Source: Aquibacillus albus
GTDB lineage: Bacteria; Bacillota; Bacilli; Bacillales; Amphibacillaceae
Direction: 5' to 3'
Assembly (NCBI RefSeq): GCF_016908325.1
Contig: NZ_JAFBDR010000003.1
Span: forward strand, 62,001 to 126,000
DNA: 64,000 nt
Shown: positions 28,886 through 38,153 of the stretch, one piece after another
How the letters are laid out: every line of letters starts with the position of its first letter
Position numbering within the stretch: position 1 is the first letter of the stretch
Program-made: the position numbers and the translations under genes
Notes under the pieces: generated by a model
Databases searched by the model: none
Told to the model about the DNA's origin: nothing
What the model saw: only the letters and a program-made list of their open reading frames with translations

Positions 28886-29999
28886 TATACTGATAAAATG
28901 AATCAAAATTGTGCTTATTAATTCCTACAGGCATTGCTTCTGGCTGTTCGCAAGTACTTGCAAGCACATAATGGTTTCCTGAATTCGAAGCATCATGGAA
29001 CCCATGCATAACATCTAAGACATGGTAAGCTAAATCACCATTAGCTCTTGCTGTTTTATTCGTTAAAATAGCATGAGCCATATCTGCTACTCCTAGCCCA
29101 CGGCTATTCTCGGTAAATCCATGTGTGAGCGGAATTTCTGACCATTCTTTATGATCATGCCTGCGAACATATACTGGACCACCAAAATTATTTGGATCAG
29201 GAACAACCATACTCCCTTCTGTTCCATGGATCTCTATATTAGGTAAATGATGATGCCATGTATCAAAACTAGTAATAATTGAACCTACTGCTCCATTTTC
29301 AAAATCTATTACTCCATTAATCTGTGTTGGTGTATTTACTTGAATTTTCTTCCCATAATTCTGCTGGCTAGTAATCGTTCGCTCAGAAAATGTAGTGGCA
29401 GTTGATCCTGTTACTCGCTTTATTGGACCCATTAAATTAATTAGTGCTGTTAAATAGTACGGACCCATGTCAAACATCGGGCCGCCACCCTGTTGGTAAT
29501 AGAACGTAGCGTCAGGGTGCCAGCTCTCATGACCATGATTCATCATGAATGCGGTTGCAGAAATAGGTTTTCCAATCCAACCGTCATCAATTAATTTTCG
29601 ACAAGTCTGGATACCTCCTCCCAAGAAGGTATCCGGAGCATTGGCAACGAATAACTGCTTTTCCCTGGCTACCTCTAACACTTTTTTTCCATCTTCCCTG
29701 CTAACAGCAAGTGGCTTTTCTCCATACACATGTTTTCCAGCCTCTAAACAAGACAAAGCTATTTCAGCATGAACAGCTGGAATAGTCAGATTTATCACCA
29801 AATCAATTTCCGGATCATCTAGTAACTCTTCGGGTGTATATACTTTTGGTATATCATACTCTTCTGCCTGTAGCTTTGCACGCTCCATATCAATATCCGC
29901 ACATGCAACGATATCTAACACATCAAATTTCTTTGCATTTTTAAAATATATCCCGCTTATATTCCCACAACCTATTAATCCTACATTTAAGCTTGCCAT
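28866..29999 (-). CDS. Gfo/Idh/MocA family oxidoreductase
   Basis: A 377-residue protein with the Rossmann motif GLIGCGNISGIY, the EKP motif HVYGEKPLA and GGGPMFDMGPYYLTAL in the substrate domain. A GAGGTGG site precedes the ATG. It is the second gene after the ThuA-like gene, 27 bp downstream, and may be its functional partner (ThuB-like) in oxidation of a glycoside. Its last six codons and stop are supplied by a repeat element, so the original C-terminus was probably different. Confidence 0.87.
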   Translation of the reverse strand: MASLNVGLIGCGNISGIYFKNAKKFDVLDIVACADIDMERAKLQAEEYDIPKVYTPEELLDDPEIDLVINLTIPAVHAEIALSCLEAGKHVYGEKPLAVSREDGKKVLEVAREKQLFVANAPDTFLGGGIQTCRKLIDDGWIGKPISATAFMMNHGHESWHPDATFYYQQGGGPMFDMGPYYLTALINLMGPIKRVTGSTATTFSERTITSQQNYGKKIQVNTPTQINGVIDFENGAVGSIITSFDTWHHHLPNIEIHGTEGSMVVPDPNNFGGPVYVRRHDHKEWSEIPLTHGFTENSRGLGVADMAHAILTNKTARANGDLAYHVLDVMHGFHDASNSGNHYVLASTCEQPEAMPVGINKHNFDSFYQYKEVVQK

Positions 30000-30025
30000 G
30001 ATTCCACCTCATTAAAAGAATTATA

Positions 30026-30676
30026 TTACCTACTTGCCCAAGTCATTCCTTTTCTCATTAATTCCATTACTTCTGGCATCCGAACAATTTCTGCAACATG
30101 TCCTAGGGAGTTATAATACACTTTTCCCTTCCCCCACATTTTTGTCCAAATGACAGGCATATCTACTTCTCCATTGCTTTTATATGGTCCATCTGCAACC
30201 GGAAATCTTGTTGTTGCATGAACCTTCACGACAGGATCAACGTGCATATAATATTGCTCAGAAACGACAGTAAAATCACTCATCCCTTCTGTAAGTGGAT
30301 GATCGGAATCTGAAATATGCACGTTATATGTAATACCATCATTACCAGGGTGTGCAACCCATTGTCCACCGACCATAAACTGATAATCGGTTTCCCAACG
30401 GAAGGAATCACCCATTCCCCCGTGTAATCCTGCCAAGCCAGTTCCCTCTTCAACCGCTTTCATTAACTTTTGTAAGGCTTCCTTTTCAATGGTGCCCTGT
30501 GTCCAATTAGGAACAATCAAATCATAGGCAGTTAAGTCATCCTCTACTAATGTTGCTAGCGTATCTGTTACTTTTACGTCAAATCCTTCTTCCTGAAGAA
30601 TGCCAGATAAGATTTCAGCAACCTCCTCCGGCTCATGACCTTGCCATCCCCCTTGAAAAATTAATGCTTTTTTCAT
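30026..30676 (-). CDS. ThuA-like protein
   Basis: A 216-residue ThuA-domain protein of the class I glutamine amidotransferase-like fold. Features include GLAGLHGGMGDSFR, GGQWVAHPG and IWTKMWGKGKVYYNSLGH. In rhizobia ThuA works with the Gfo/Idh/MocA protein ThuB in trehalose breakdown via 3-keto sugars. Here it leads an operon with two such oxidoreductases and an isomerase/epimerase. A GGAG site precedes the ATG and a cre-like box lies upstream. A role in a 3-keto sugar pathway is inferred. Confidence 0.88.
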   Translation of the reverse strand: MKKALIFQGGWQGHEPEEVAEILSGILQEEGFDVKVTDTLATLVEDDLTAYDLIVPNWTQGTIEKEALQKLMKAVEEGTGLAGLHGGMGDSFRWETDYQFMVGGQWVAHPGNDGITYNVHISDSDHPLTEGMSDFTVVSEQYYMHVDPVVKVHATTRFPVADGPYKSNGEVDMPVIWTKMWGKGKVYYNSLGHVAEIVRMPEVMELMRKGMTWASR

Positions 30677-30747
30677 AATAATCGCTCCTTTCTATGAAAT
30701 TTTATTATAGTTTGTTAGTGTTATATGAGACTAAATATTCAAAATAA

Positions 30748-30762
30748 TGATAACGCTTTCCG
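30748..30762 (-). promoter_or_regulatory. cre-like box upstream of the ThuA operon
   Basis: CGGAAAGCGTTATCA on the minus strand fits cre except at the first two positions. It sits about 75 bp before the ThuA-like start codon. Confidence 0.4.
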
Positions 30763-30823
30763 TAACTAATTATAGCAATGTTTTTTTTGTTTGTATAGAT
30801 GATAAACAAAGTTCTCTAACTGT

Positions 30824-32401
30824 CTATTCATTTAAATCTCTATAGTCAAAATAATCAAAATCAGCATGCAATCTTTGTCCACTTAAATCCTGTGTACAAA
30901 CACCTACGAACGTACCTGTAAAACGAATATAGTCAGCGTCATCATCAGAAAGATGGCCAATATCAATCCGATCACCAACAGGATGCCATTCTTTACTATT
31001 CAATGAATAAAAGAATCTCAACCAATGTCTATCAACTGTGGCCTTTAAATAACAAGGTCCATCATCAGGAATAGAAATATCTTGATCGAGTAACTCATCA
31101 TATTTTCCGTACTTTGTTTCTATAATTCCTAAGCATTTTCCTAAATCTTCATGATAGGTCACACGAAGATACACGTGATCATCTGTGTCATAGTAAAGAA
31201 TCAGACCAGCCATTTGTTGAAAATTAACCGGATTAAATTCTATTTTGGTTTCTAAATCAACATGAAAGTGCTCTAATCGGCGTGCCAGTATACTTTGGTG
31301 GTGAAAAGAGCTCATTGATTCGCCACCCTTGAGCCTTAAATATCCAGGACGATCGGACAAAGATAGCCAATCATTGGAAAAAGTTCTTCGTAATGAATTC
31401 CAATATTTTTTAAGTTCTACTCCATCAAAATTGTCTTTATTACTTTCTGGCTCAACAATATAAGGTTCAAGATTTGGTGCATCAACAACTGTCTTAGGAT
31501 GATTTCCTCCCTCAATTCTGAGCCAATCATCTTCTGTCCAATAACATTTTTGAATAGCTGTTTCTCTTCCCAAAATACACTTTTTATCGATAACCGGACG
31601 ACCACATAAATGAGCCATGTACCATTCACCATTTTGTGTTTCTACTAAACTACCATGCCCGGCTTTTTGAAGCTGATCCAGATTATCTTGATCAGAAGTC
31701 AAAATTGGATTGGTAGGATCCACTTCATATGGGCCAAAAAGTGATTTGGACCGTGCCATTGTAGCTGCATGGGTGTACCATGTTCCTCCCTCAGCTGTTA
31801 GCAAATAATAATAGCCATTTCGTTTATATAAATGTGGCGCCTCGGTTAATCCAAGGTCTGTACCTTTGAATATATTTCTTATCGGACCCACCAATTTTTT
31901 CTCATTAACGGAATATTCTTGTAATGCAATGCCTGCAAACGAGTTCGTTCCTTTGCGATGATCCCAAATCATGTTCACCAACCATTTTTTACCATCATCA
32001 TCATGAAACAATGATGGATCAAAACCACTACTATTTAAATAAACAGGATCCGACCAAGGACCTTCAATATTTTCAGCGGTAACTAAATAATTATGTGTAT
32101 CCTTAAAAGCACCCATTCTACTTTTTACATCTGTATAGATTAGGTAAAAGATACCGTCGTGATAAGATAAACACGGTGCCCAAACCCCTCCAGAATTGAC
32201 ATTACCTATCATATTTAGTTGAGATTCTCTTGTTAAAGGGTACGTTAATAAGTTCCAATGAATGAAATCCCTAGAGTGATAGATTTGAACACCTGGAAAC
32301 CACTCAAATGTAGAGACGGCTATATAATAGTCATCGCCTACTCTTAGTATCGATGGATCTGGATGGTATCCTGGTAAGACTGGATTTTGAATTTTGCTCA
32401 A
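30824..32401 (-). CDS. GH43 beta-xylosidase, intracellular
   Basis: A 525-residue family 43 enzyme that resembles XynB3 of G. stearothermophilus. Its catalytic triad is at identical positions: Asp15 (YHPDPSI), Asp128 (SGFDPSLF) and Glu187 (LTEAPH). The five-bladed propeller occupies about 1-310 and a beta-sandwich C-terminal domain the rest. There is no signal peptide. The TTG start at 32401 has an AAAGGAG site. It is last in an operon with its own sugar importer, so it should split the imported xylo-oligosaccharide. An arabinofuranosidase side activity is possible. Confidence 0.95.
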   Translation of the reverse strand: MSKIQNPVLPGYHPDPSILRVGDDYYIAVSTFEWFPGVQIYHSRDFIHWNLLTYPLTRESQLNMIGNVNSGGVWAPCLSYHDGIFYLIYTDVKSRMGAFKDTHNYLVTAENIEGPWSDPVYLNSSGFDPSLFHDDDGKKWLVNMIWDHRKGTNSFAGIALQEYSVNEKKLVGPIRNIFKGTDLGLTEAPHLYKRNGYYYLLTAEGGTWYTHAATMARSKSLFGPYEVDPTNPILTSDQDNLDQLQKAGHGSLVETQNGEWYMAHLCGRPVIDKKCILGRETAIQKCYWTEDDWLRIEGGNHPKTVVDAPNLEPYIVEPESNKDNFDGVELKKYWNSLRRTFSNDWLSLSDRPGYLRLKGGESMSSFHHQSILARRLEHFHVDLETKIEFNPVNFQQMAGLILYYDTDDHVYLRVTYHEDLGKCLGIIETKYGKYDELLDQDISIPDDGPCYLKATVDRHWLRFFYSLNSKEWHPVGDRIDIGHLSDDDADYIRFTGTFVGVCTQDLSGQRLHADFDYFDYRDLNE

Positions 32402-32455
32402 AATAGCACAACTCCTTTAAATCGTATTTTTGAATGAAACAACTTGTCTACTAGA

Positions 32456-33277
32456 TTATCCTTTTACAGACCCAGCTGCAAGCCCTTTCACTATTTTTTC
32501 TTGTGCAACAAAATAGACGAGTAATAACGGCAGGCTTCCTAAAGTTAATGCCGCCATAATTCCTGGGACATTTACAGAGAATTCTCCGTAAAATTCTCTT
32601 AACCCTAATGGCAGCGTAGCAACGTCTGAAGAGCTCGTTAAAACTAAAGCAAAAATAAACTCATTCCAAATGTGAATAAAGTTGTAAATAGCTACAGTAG
32701 CAACTGCTGGTGTTAATAAAGGAAAAATAATCCTCCAAAACAGACGAAAATGCCCACATCCATCAATTTTTGCTGATTCTTCTAATTCCCTTGGAATATC
32801 TCGCATAAATTGTGTGAAAATAATAACTGAAATCGGTAAGGCAAATGCCACATACGGACCGATTAAGCCCCAAAGTGTATCATATAGCCCCATTTTAGAT
32901 GTTAATATATAGATAGGGATTAAAGTTGTATGGATAGGGATCATCATACCAATCATGAATAACAGAAAGACAGGCTTATTTAAACGAAACTTTAGCCTTG
33001 CTAATGGATAACTAGCCATTGCTCCCAATACAATCACTAATATAACGGAAGCTACTGACAAAAATAAACTATTCAAGAAATAGCGTGTGAAATCCAGCTC
33101 TAATAACAGAGCATAATTAGAAAAGGATATACTCTCTGGTAAAGACCATGGTGATGTCATAAATTCCAATTGCTGCTTAAACGAGGTATTTACCATGATA
33201 AAAAAAGGTAAACCTGTAAACAATAATAAAATTATTGCAAGCAAGTAAATTGGCATTTGACTAATCTTTCTAATCAT
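32456..33277 (-). CDS. Sugar ABC transporter permease, MsmG type
   Basis: A 273-residue permease with six predicted membrane segments and the EAA loop EESAKIDGCGHFRLFWRIIFPLLTP. The C-terminus ends VKGLAAGSVKG, typical of the MalG/MsmG group. Its ATG overlaps the stop codon of the preceding permease by one base, and GAGGTGAGGAG precedes it. It belongs to the importer of the GH43 operon; the ATPase is not encoded nearby. Confidence 0.94.
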   Translation of the reverse strand: MIRKISQMPIYLLAIILLLFTGLPFFIMVNTSFKQQLEFMTSPWSLPESISFSNYALLLELDFTRYFLNSLFLSVASVILVIVLGAMASYPLARLKFRLNKPVFLLFMIGMMIPIHTTLIPIYILTSKMGLYDTLWGLIGPYVAFALPISVIIFTQFMRDIPRELEESAKIDGCGHFRLFWRIIFPLLTPAVATVAIYNFIHIWNEFIFALVLTSSSDVATLPLGLREFYGEFSVNVPGIMAALTLGSLPLLLVYFVAQEKIVKGLAAGSVKG

Positions 33278-34221
33278 TACTCCTCACCTCTCCTTCTTCT
33301 TTCCCCAAAAAGAATCACAATTGTGACTATAAAAGCAATAATTAACATAGAAAATGATACACTACTTCCATAACCCATATTAAAATTTGTAAACGTTTGT
33401 TTATACATGTAAGTGGCCATTAATTCAGTCGAATTACTTGGACCCCCTCCAGTCATTACATAAATCAAATCAAAATATTTTAGTGAACCGATAATAGACA
33501 AAATGGCTGAGGTTGTAATAATCGGCATTAATAATGGAAAGGTTATATTTTTAAAACGCTGTAACGAATTAGCACCATCTATATCGGCTGCTTCATACAA
33601 CTCTTCTGGTATTCCAACAATTGCTGCTCTAAATAAAATCATATAAAATGGAGCAAATTGCCAACAAACGGTAGCAATAACCGCCCAAATTGCCGTGCTT
33701 TCTGTACCAATCCAAGCTCGTTGCCATGACTCTAAACCTACCATTCGCAGTAAATCATTTAATAACCCAAAATTTCCATCGTAAATAAAAATAAATAAAA
33801 TACCAATGGCAACTGTAGACATTAAGAATGGCATAAAGAAAATGGAACGAAAAAACCGAATTCCTTTAATTGGGCTAAACAACAAAAGTGCCATAATTAG
33901 GCCAAGAGGTAATTGTGTCAATAAAGATGCCGCTACTAGTAAAAAGTTATTTTGAAGTGACTTCCAAAAAACTCCATCCTGAAAAAGCTCGATATAATTA
34001 CTTAACCCTAAAAAAACGAGATTATTGTCAATACCAGACCAGTCAAATAAACTATAATAAAAAGTCATGAAAATGGAATAAACGACGTACACACCATAGA
34101 CAAGAAGAGCCGGTGCAATAAAAGCTATAATCGCTAGGATTTCTTTTCTTTTCCGAGCTTTCTTTACATCGGTGCTTGTTGCTACTTTTGGTTTTGATAA
34201 CTTCTCAACTTTTTCTAGCAA
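33277..34221 (-). CDS. Sugar ABC transporter permease, MsmF type
   Basis: About 314 residues, with six membrane segments and the EAA loop YEAADIDGANSLQRFKNITFPLL. The start chosen is TTG at 34221, six bases after GAGGTG; the earlier in-frame GTG lies within that ribosome binding site. It belongs to the binding protein-permease-permease-GH43 operon. A strong hairpin in the gap to the binding protein gene probably lowers permease expression relative to the binding protein. Confidence 0.93.
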   Translation of the reverse strand: MLEKVEKLSKPKVATSTDVKKARKRKEILAIIAFIAPALLVYGVYVVYSIFMTFYYSLFDWSGIDNNLVFLGLSNYIELFQDGVFWKSLQNNFLLVAASLLTQLPLGLIMALLLFSPIKGIRFFRSIFFMPFLMSTVAIGILFIFIYDGNFGLLNDLLRMVGLESWQRAWIGTESTAIWAVIATVCWQFAPFYMILFRAAIVGIPEELYEAADIDGANSLQRFKNITFPLLMPIITTSAILSIIGSLKYFDLIYVMTGGGPSNSTELMATYMYKQTFTNFNMGYGSSVSFSMLIIAFIVTIVILFGERRRRGEE

Positions 34222-34243
34222 AAATCTCACCTCAATTTTAATG

Positions 34244-34284
34244 GGAAAGCTACATAAAGGAATTATTCCTTCATGTAGCTTTCC
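34244..34284 (-). other. Intercistronic hairpin between binding protein and permease genes
   Basis: GGAAAGCTACAT and ATGTAGCTTTCC pair perfectly around an inner AGGAA...TTCCT hairpin. The minus-strand flank lacks a good T-run, so it more likely protects the upstream mRNA or causes partial termination, as often seen after binding-protein genes. Confidence 0.7.
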
Positions 34285-34308
34285 GCCATTTTTTTCATTT
34301 TACTACTA

Positions 34309-35670
34309 TTAATCTAATAACTCTTTGGCTTTTTCTTCTACTTTAGCCATTGCTTCTTCTGGTGTCATGGACAAACCAAAGATTGCCTGGGTTGTATCTA
34401 AATGGACTTGTGCTAATTCAGGAGGTAGTGTCTGGTCATAATAGGTTTGCATAAACTCAGAACTCTCTAATACTTCACTAATTTTTTGCGTATATGGATC
34501 TTCATAAGTTACGCCCTTAATAGCTGAAATATCTCCAGCATTATTTGCCATATAGGTTGATGTTTCTATACTAGCTAGTTCTTTCACTAGTTCAGCTGCA
34601 ATATCTGGATGTTCACTTGTTTCTGCAACAGAAAACACAGGAGCAACTCCACCAACGACGTGATTTTTCTCTCCTTCTCCACCTTCAACAGCTGGGAATA
34701 AGAAGAAGTCTAGCTTTTCTTCGAATTCTGGCATTTCATCTCGTACGTTATTCACTAACCAGTTACCCATTATCTGCATTCCAGCTTTACCAGAATAAAG
34801 TAATTGTCTGGATTGACCAGTATCATAGTTCATACCATTAAACCCATCTGGAAACGCATTCAATTCCACCAATTCTTGAATCTTATGCCCCGCTTCCACA
34901 TATGCTTCATCATCAAACCCTCTGCCAGTGCGATTAAATGCTTCACTAAATAAATCTGGTCCACCAATCCGTTCAGCGAGATACATTAAATAAAACGATC
35001 CTGTCCATTTTGTTTGGTTCGCTAAAGTAAACGGTATAATCCCATTGGAATCTAGTGTTTGTATGATTTCTTTTAGTTCTTCAAAGGTATCTGGTTCTTC
35101 AATTCCATATTCATTAAATATATCTTTATTATAAAATACTGGCACTACAGCCATCCCTATCGGTGCACCATATACTTTGTCATCATAAGTGGCTGCTGAT
35201 AAAGCTGCTTCTACATAAATATCTGTATCTAGTTCATTTGTTATTTCTTTTACTTGCCCTGCATTAACAAATTGCTCTAACCAGCCACCACCCCATGATG
35301 AGAAAACATCAGGTGGATTTCCACCTCCCATTGCTACACTTAATTTCGATTTATATGGATCATTTTCTTGTTGTGATACTTCTACCGTCACACCTGGATT
35401 TTTCTCTTCAAATCGTTCTACTGCTTGCATAATTGCATCCCCAGATGGACCAGTCTCAATATGCCATAATGAAATTGTTACTTCTTCATTGGTTCCATCA
35501 CTATTTTCCTCATCACTATTATCAGTTTCAGTATTACTTCCTGTTTCTTCTGAACTAGTATCTTGCGAATTGTCGTCTGAACCTGTTTCAGTAGAGGAAT
35601 TACACGCCACTACGCCGAATAATAAAACAAAAAACATAAATGAAACAAGAAACTGTCTCTTTTTTAACAC
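34309..35670 (-). CDS. Xylo-oligosaccharide-type ABC binding lipoprotein
   Basis: A 453-residue family 1 binding protein. The GTG at 35670 gives a proper lipoprotein signal peptide (MLKKRQF, hydrophobic core, lipobox VVAC with Cys23) and has an AAGGGGAG site; a TTG 21 bases earlier would put charged residues ahead of it and overlap that site. An acidic Ser/Thr/Asn linker follows. It leads the operon with two permeases and the GH43 xylosidase, so the ligand is probably a xylo-oligosaccharide. A complete cre match lies just upstream. Confidence 0.93.
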   Translation of the reverse strand: MLKKRQFLVSFMFFVLLFGVVACNSSTETGSDDNSQDTSSEETGSNTETDNSDEENSDGTNEEVTISLWHIETGPSGDAIMQAVERFEEKNPGVTVEVSQQENDPYKSKLSVAMGGGNPPDVFSSWGGGWLEQFVNAGQVKEITNELDTDIYVEAALSAATYDDKVYGAPIGMAVVPVFYNKDIFNEYGIEEPDTFEELKEIIQTLDSNGIIPFTLANQTKWTGSFYLMYLAERIGGPDLFSEAFNRTGRGFDDEAYVEAGHKIQELVELNAFPDGFNGMNYDTGQSRQLLYSGKAGMQIMGNWLVNNVRDEMPEFEEKLDFFLFPAVEGGEGEKNHVVGGVAPVFSVAETSEHPDIAAELVKELASIETSTYMANNAGDISAIKGVTYEDPYTQKISEVLESSEFMQTYYDQTLPPELAQVHLDTTQAIFGLSMTPEEAMAKVEEKAKELLD

Positions 35671-35695
35671 AAAACCATCTCCCCTTTTCAATTTT

Positions 35696-35710
35696 TGTTA
35701 ACGCTTACAA
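35696..35710 (-). promoter_or_regulatory. cre box upstream of the GH43/importer operon
   Basis: TTGTAAGCGTTAACA on the minus strand matches the cre consensus fully and lies 26 bp ahead of the start codon. Confidence 0.7.
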
Positions 35711-36042
35711 AAGGTGACTAAAATAATTAGCTAGTGATATTATCACTTCCTTCCTGTATTAAAAAGCATTTTTAAATATAACAATTTAATTAAAATTGTT
35801 ATTTACGTAAATTAATACAAACAAATATAGGGTTGATGTAAAGTCTGATGGTAGTTTTTGCTTACATTTTAACTAAGAGGATATTATACTTTATATGAGA
35901 TATGAATTATGTGGTTTTAACTGGTGAAGTTGTGAATTGTTTGTTTAGTCAATCGATAAACATATTTTGTTCTATAATATAAAACCAGATTTGATTATAT
36001 TGACATTATACCTAGAAAAATCTATAATTGTCAACAACGAAA
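35711..36042. other. Divergent AT-rich promoter region
   Basis: This interval separates the minus-strand GH43/importer operon from the plus-strand dehydratase gene. It is very AT-rich and should contain both promoters. I see no gene and no clear operator other than the two cre sites that flank it. Confidence 0.5.
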
Positions 36043-36057
36043 ATGAAAGCGCTGTTA
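36043..36057 (+). promoter_or_regulatory. cre-like box upstream of the xylonate dehydratase gene
   Basis: ATGAAAGCGCTGTTA matches cre except at position 14. It lies about 75 bp ahead of the chosen start codon. Confidence 0.5.
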
Positions 36058-36129
36058 TATTATTCGGGATTAATTGATACCTATTATAAACAAATTATGG
36101 AACAAATATTCCAAAAAAGGAGAGTTTGT

Positions 36130-38100
36130 ATGCATTCGCTAGATAACCTTATGCAAGCACCCGCTAAGATTTATGAGATAAAAACGAAGGCACCAGGACC
36201 TCAAGGAAAACTACCCCTTACAGATAAAATGCTACGCCATTCCCCAAGTGGGAATTTATTCGGATTATCACAAAATGTTGGTATGGGGTGGAAGGCTAAT
36301 GCCTTAGATGGAAAGCAAGTATTATTATTGAGTACACAAGGAGGACTAAAGGACGAAGACGGGAATCCAATTGCACTAGGATATCACACGGGGCATTGGG
36401 AAGTTGACATTTTAATGAAAGAAGCTGCTAACGAAATAAGTACTCATCATGGAATTCCATTTGCAGCTTATGTCAGTGACCCTTGTGATGGTAGATCGCA
36501 AGGAACAACTGGTATGTTTGATTCTTTCCCTTATCGAAATGATGCGGCTATGGTGTATCGTCGTTTAATTCGCTCCCTTCCAACTCGTGATGCTGTTATT
36601 GGTATCGCTACCTGTGATAAAGGATTGCCGGCGATGCTAATAGCACTTGCCTCTATGCATGATTTACCTACCGTCGTTATTCCAGGTGGAGTTACTCTTC
36701 CTCCTTACTATGGTGAAGATGCCGGGAAGGTTCAAACCATTGGTGCACGTTACTCAAACGATGAGTTAAGCTTAGAAGAAGCAGCAGAATTAGGGTGTAG
36801 AGCATGTGCCACTCCTGGTGGAGGATGTCAATTCCTTGGAACAGCTGCAACAGCACAAGTGGTTGGTGAAGCACTTGGACTATCTGTTCCACATGCTGCA
36901 TTAGCTCCATCAGGGCAAGATGTTTGGAAGGAGATGGCTAGACAATCTTCTCGTGCAGTCATTGAAATGGAGAATGCAAACATTACGACAAAAGACATTG
37001 TAACAAATGCATCGATTCGAAATGCGATGATTATTCATGCTGCATTTGGCGGGTCTACGAATCTACTATTACACATTCCTGCGATTGCACACGCTGCTGG
37101 CTGTGATACTCCGACAGTAGAGGACTGGAAGGAAGTTAATAGGTTGACACCTAGACTTGTAAGTGTACTTCCTAATGGTCCAGACCATCATCCTACTATT
37201 CGTGCCTATTTAGCTGGCGGTGTGCCAGAAGTAATGCTACATCTTAGGAAATTGGGACTTCTTGATGAAAGCGTGTTAACCGTAACTGGAAAAACGCTCA
37301 AGGAGAACTTAGATTGGTGGGAGCAGTCGGAGCGCAGACAGAAAATGAAAGATAGATTAAAGGAAGCCGATAACCTCGATGCTGATCAGGTAATTATGTC
37401 ACCAGAACAAGCACAAGAGCGTGGACTCACCCCTACGATTACTTTTCCGACGGGTAATATTGCTCCGGAAGGATCTATTATTAAGTCAACGTCCATTGAC
37501 CCAAGTAGATTGGACGAAAATGGTATCTATTATCATAAAAGCGAAGCAAAAGTTTTCACAAGTGAAAGTGAAGCCATTCAAGCGATTAAAAGCGGTGTCA
37601 TTAAAAAAGGTGATATCATGGTCGTTTCCGGTTGTGGTCCATTAGGGACAGGTATGGAGGAAACGTATCAGCTTACTTCAGCATTGAAACATTTATCCTA
37701 TGGAAAGTATGTAACCTTAATTACAGATGCTAGATTTTCTGGTGTATCTACTGGTGCTTGTGTCGGTCACATTGGTCCTGAGGGTCTTGCTGGCGGACCT
37801 ATCGGAAAAGTACAGTCTGGTGATTTAATAGAAGTTTCAATTGATACTATTAATCTAGAAGGAAAATTAAATTTTGTTGGAACAACTGAAAATGAAATAT
37901 CGCCTGAAGAAGGAAGCAGTGTGTTAGAGCAACGGAGGCAAAGTGAACAAATTCAATCACATCCAGAGCTTCCAGATGATACACGACTATGGGCAGCTTT
38001 ACAAACAGTAAGCGGAGGCATTTGGAAAGGAAGCGTCTATGATGTCGATCGAATTATAGAAGTATTGGAAGCCGGAGAAAAGGCGTTAAAAAATGAGTAA
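36130..38100 (+). CDS. D-xylonate dehydratase, YjhG/YagF family (IlvD/Edd)
   Basis: A 656-residue dehydratase that aligns end to end with E. coli YjhG/YagF, which convert D-xylonate to 2-keto-3-deoxyxylonate. Iron-sulfur ligand candidates are Cys119 ([10 protein letters not shown]), Cys162 (ATCDKGLP) and Cys233 ([10 protein letters not shown]); the C-terminal [15 protein letters not shown] motif is conserved. AAAAGGAGAG before the ATG at 36130 fixes the start; an in-frame TTG 34 codons earlier gives an extension the family lacks. It stands alone on the plus strand, 6 kb from genes for the next two Weimberg steps. Confidence 0.92.
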   Translation: MHSLDNLMQAPAKIYEIKTKAPGPQGKLPLTDKMLRHSPSGNLFGLSQNVGMGWKANALDGKQVLLLSTQGGLKDEDGNPIALGYHTGHWEVDILMKEAANEISTHHGIPFAAYVSDPCDGRSQGTTGMFDSFPYRNDAAMVYRRLIRSLPTRDAVIGIATCDKGLPAMLIALASMHDLPTVVIPGGVTLPPYYGEDAGKVQTIGARYSNDELSLEEAAELGCRACATPGGGCQFLGTAATAQVVGEALGLSVPHAALAPSGQDVWKEMARQSSRAVIEMENANITTKDIVTNASIRNAMIIHAAFGGSTNLLLHIPAIAHAAGCDTPTVEDWKEVNRLTPRLVSVLPNGPDHHPTIRAYLAGGVPEVMLHLRKLGLLDESVLTVTGKTLKENLDWWEQSERRQKMKDRLKEADNLDADQVIMSPEQAQERGLTPTITFPTGNIAPEGSIIKSTSIDPSRLDENGIYYHKSEAKVFTSESEAIQAIKSGVIKKGDIMVVSGCGPLGTGMEETYQLTSALKHLSYGKYVTLITDARFSGVSTGACVGHIGPEGLAGGPIGKVQSGDLIEVSIDTINLEGKLNFVGTTENEISPEEGSSVLEQRRQSEQIQSHPELPDDTRLWAALQTVSGGIWKGSVYDVDRIIEVLEAGEKALKNE

Positions 38101-38108
38101 TATAAGAG

Positions 38109-38140
38109 CAAAGGACCGGGCAAATTTCGCCCGGCCTTTA
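38109..38140. terminator. Bidirectional terminator between convergent genes
   Basis: CCGGGC...GCCCGG within AAAGG...CCTTT forms a GC-rich stem with flanking A- and T-rich tracts. It closes the dehydratase gene on the plus strand and the SpoIID-domain gene on the minus strand. Confidence 0.8.
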
Positions 38141-38153
38141 CTCTTTGAACCGC

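Noticed and set aside
36028-36129. N-terminal extension of the xylonate dehydratase from a TTG
   Set aside because: No ribosome binding site, no counterpart in YjhG/YagF, and it covers a cre-like box. The ATG at 36130 has AAAAGGAGAG.
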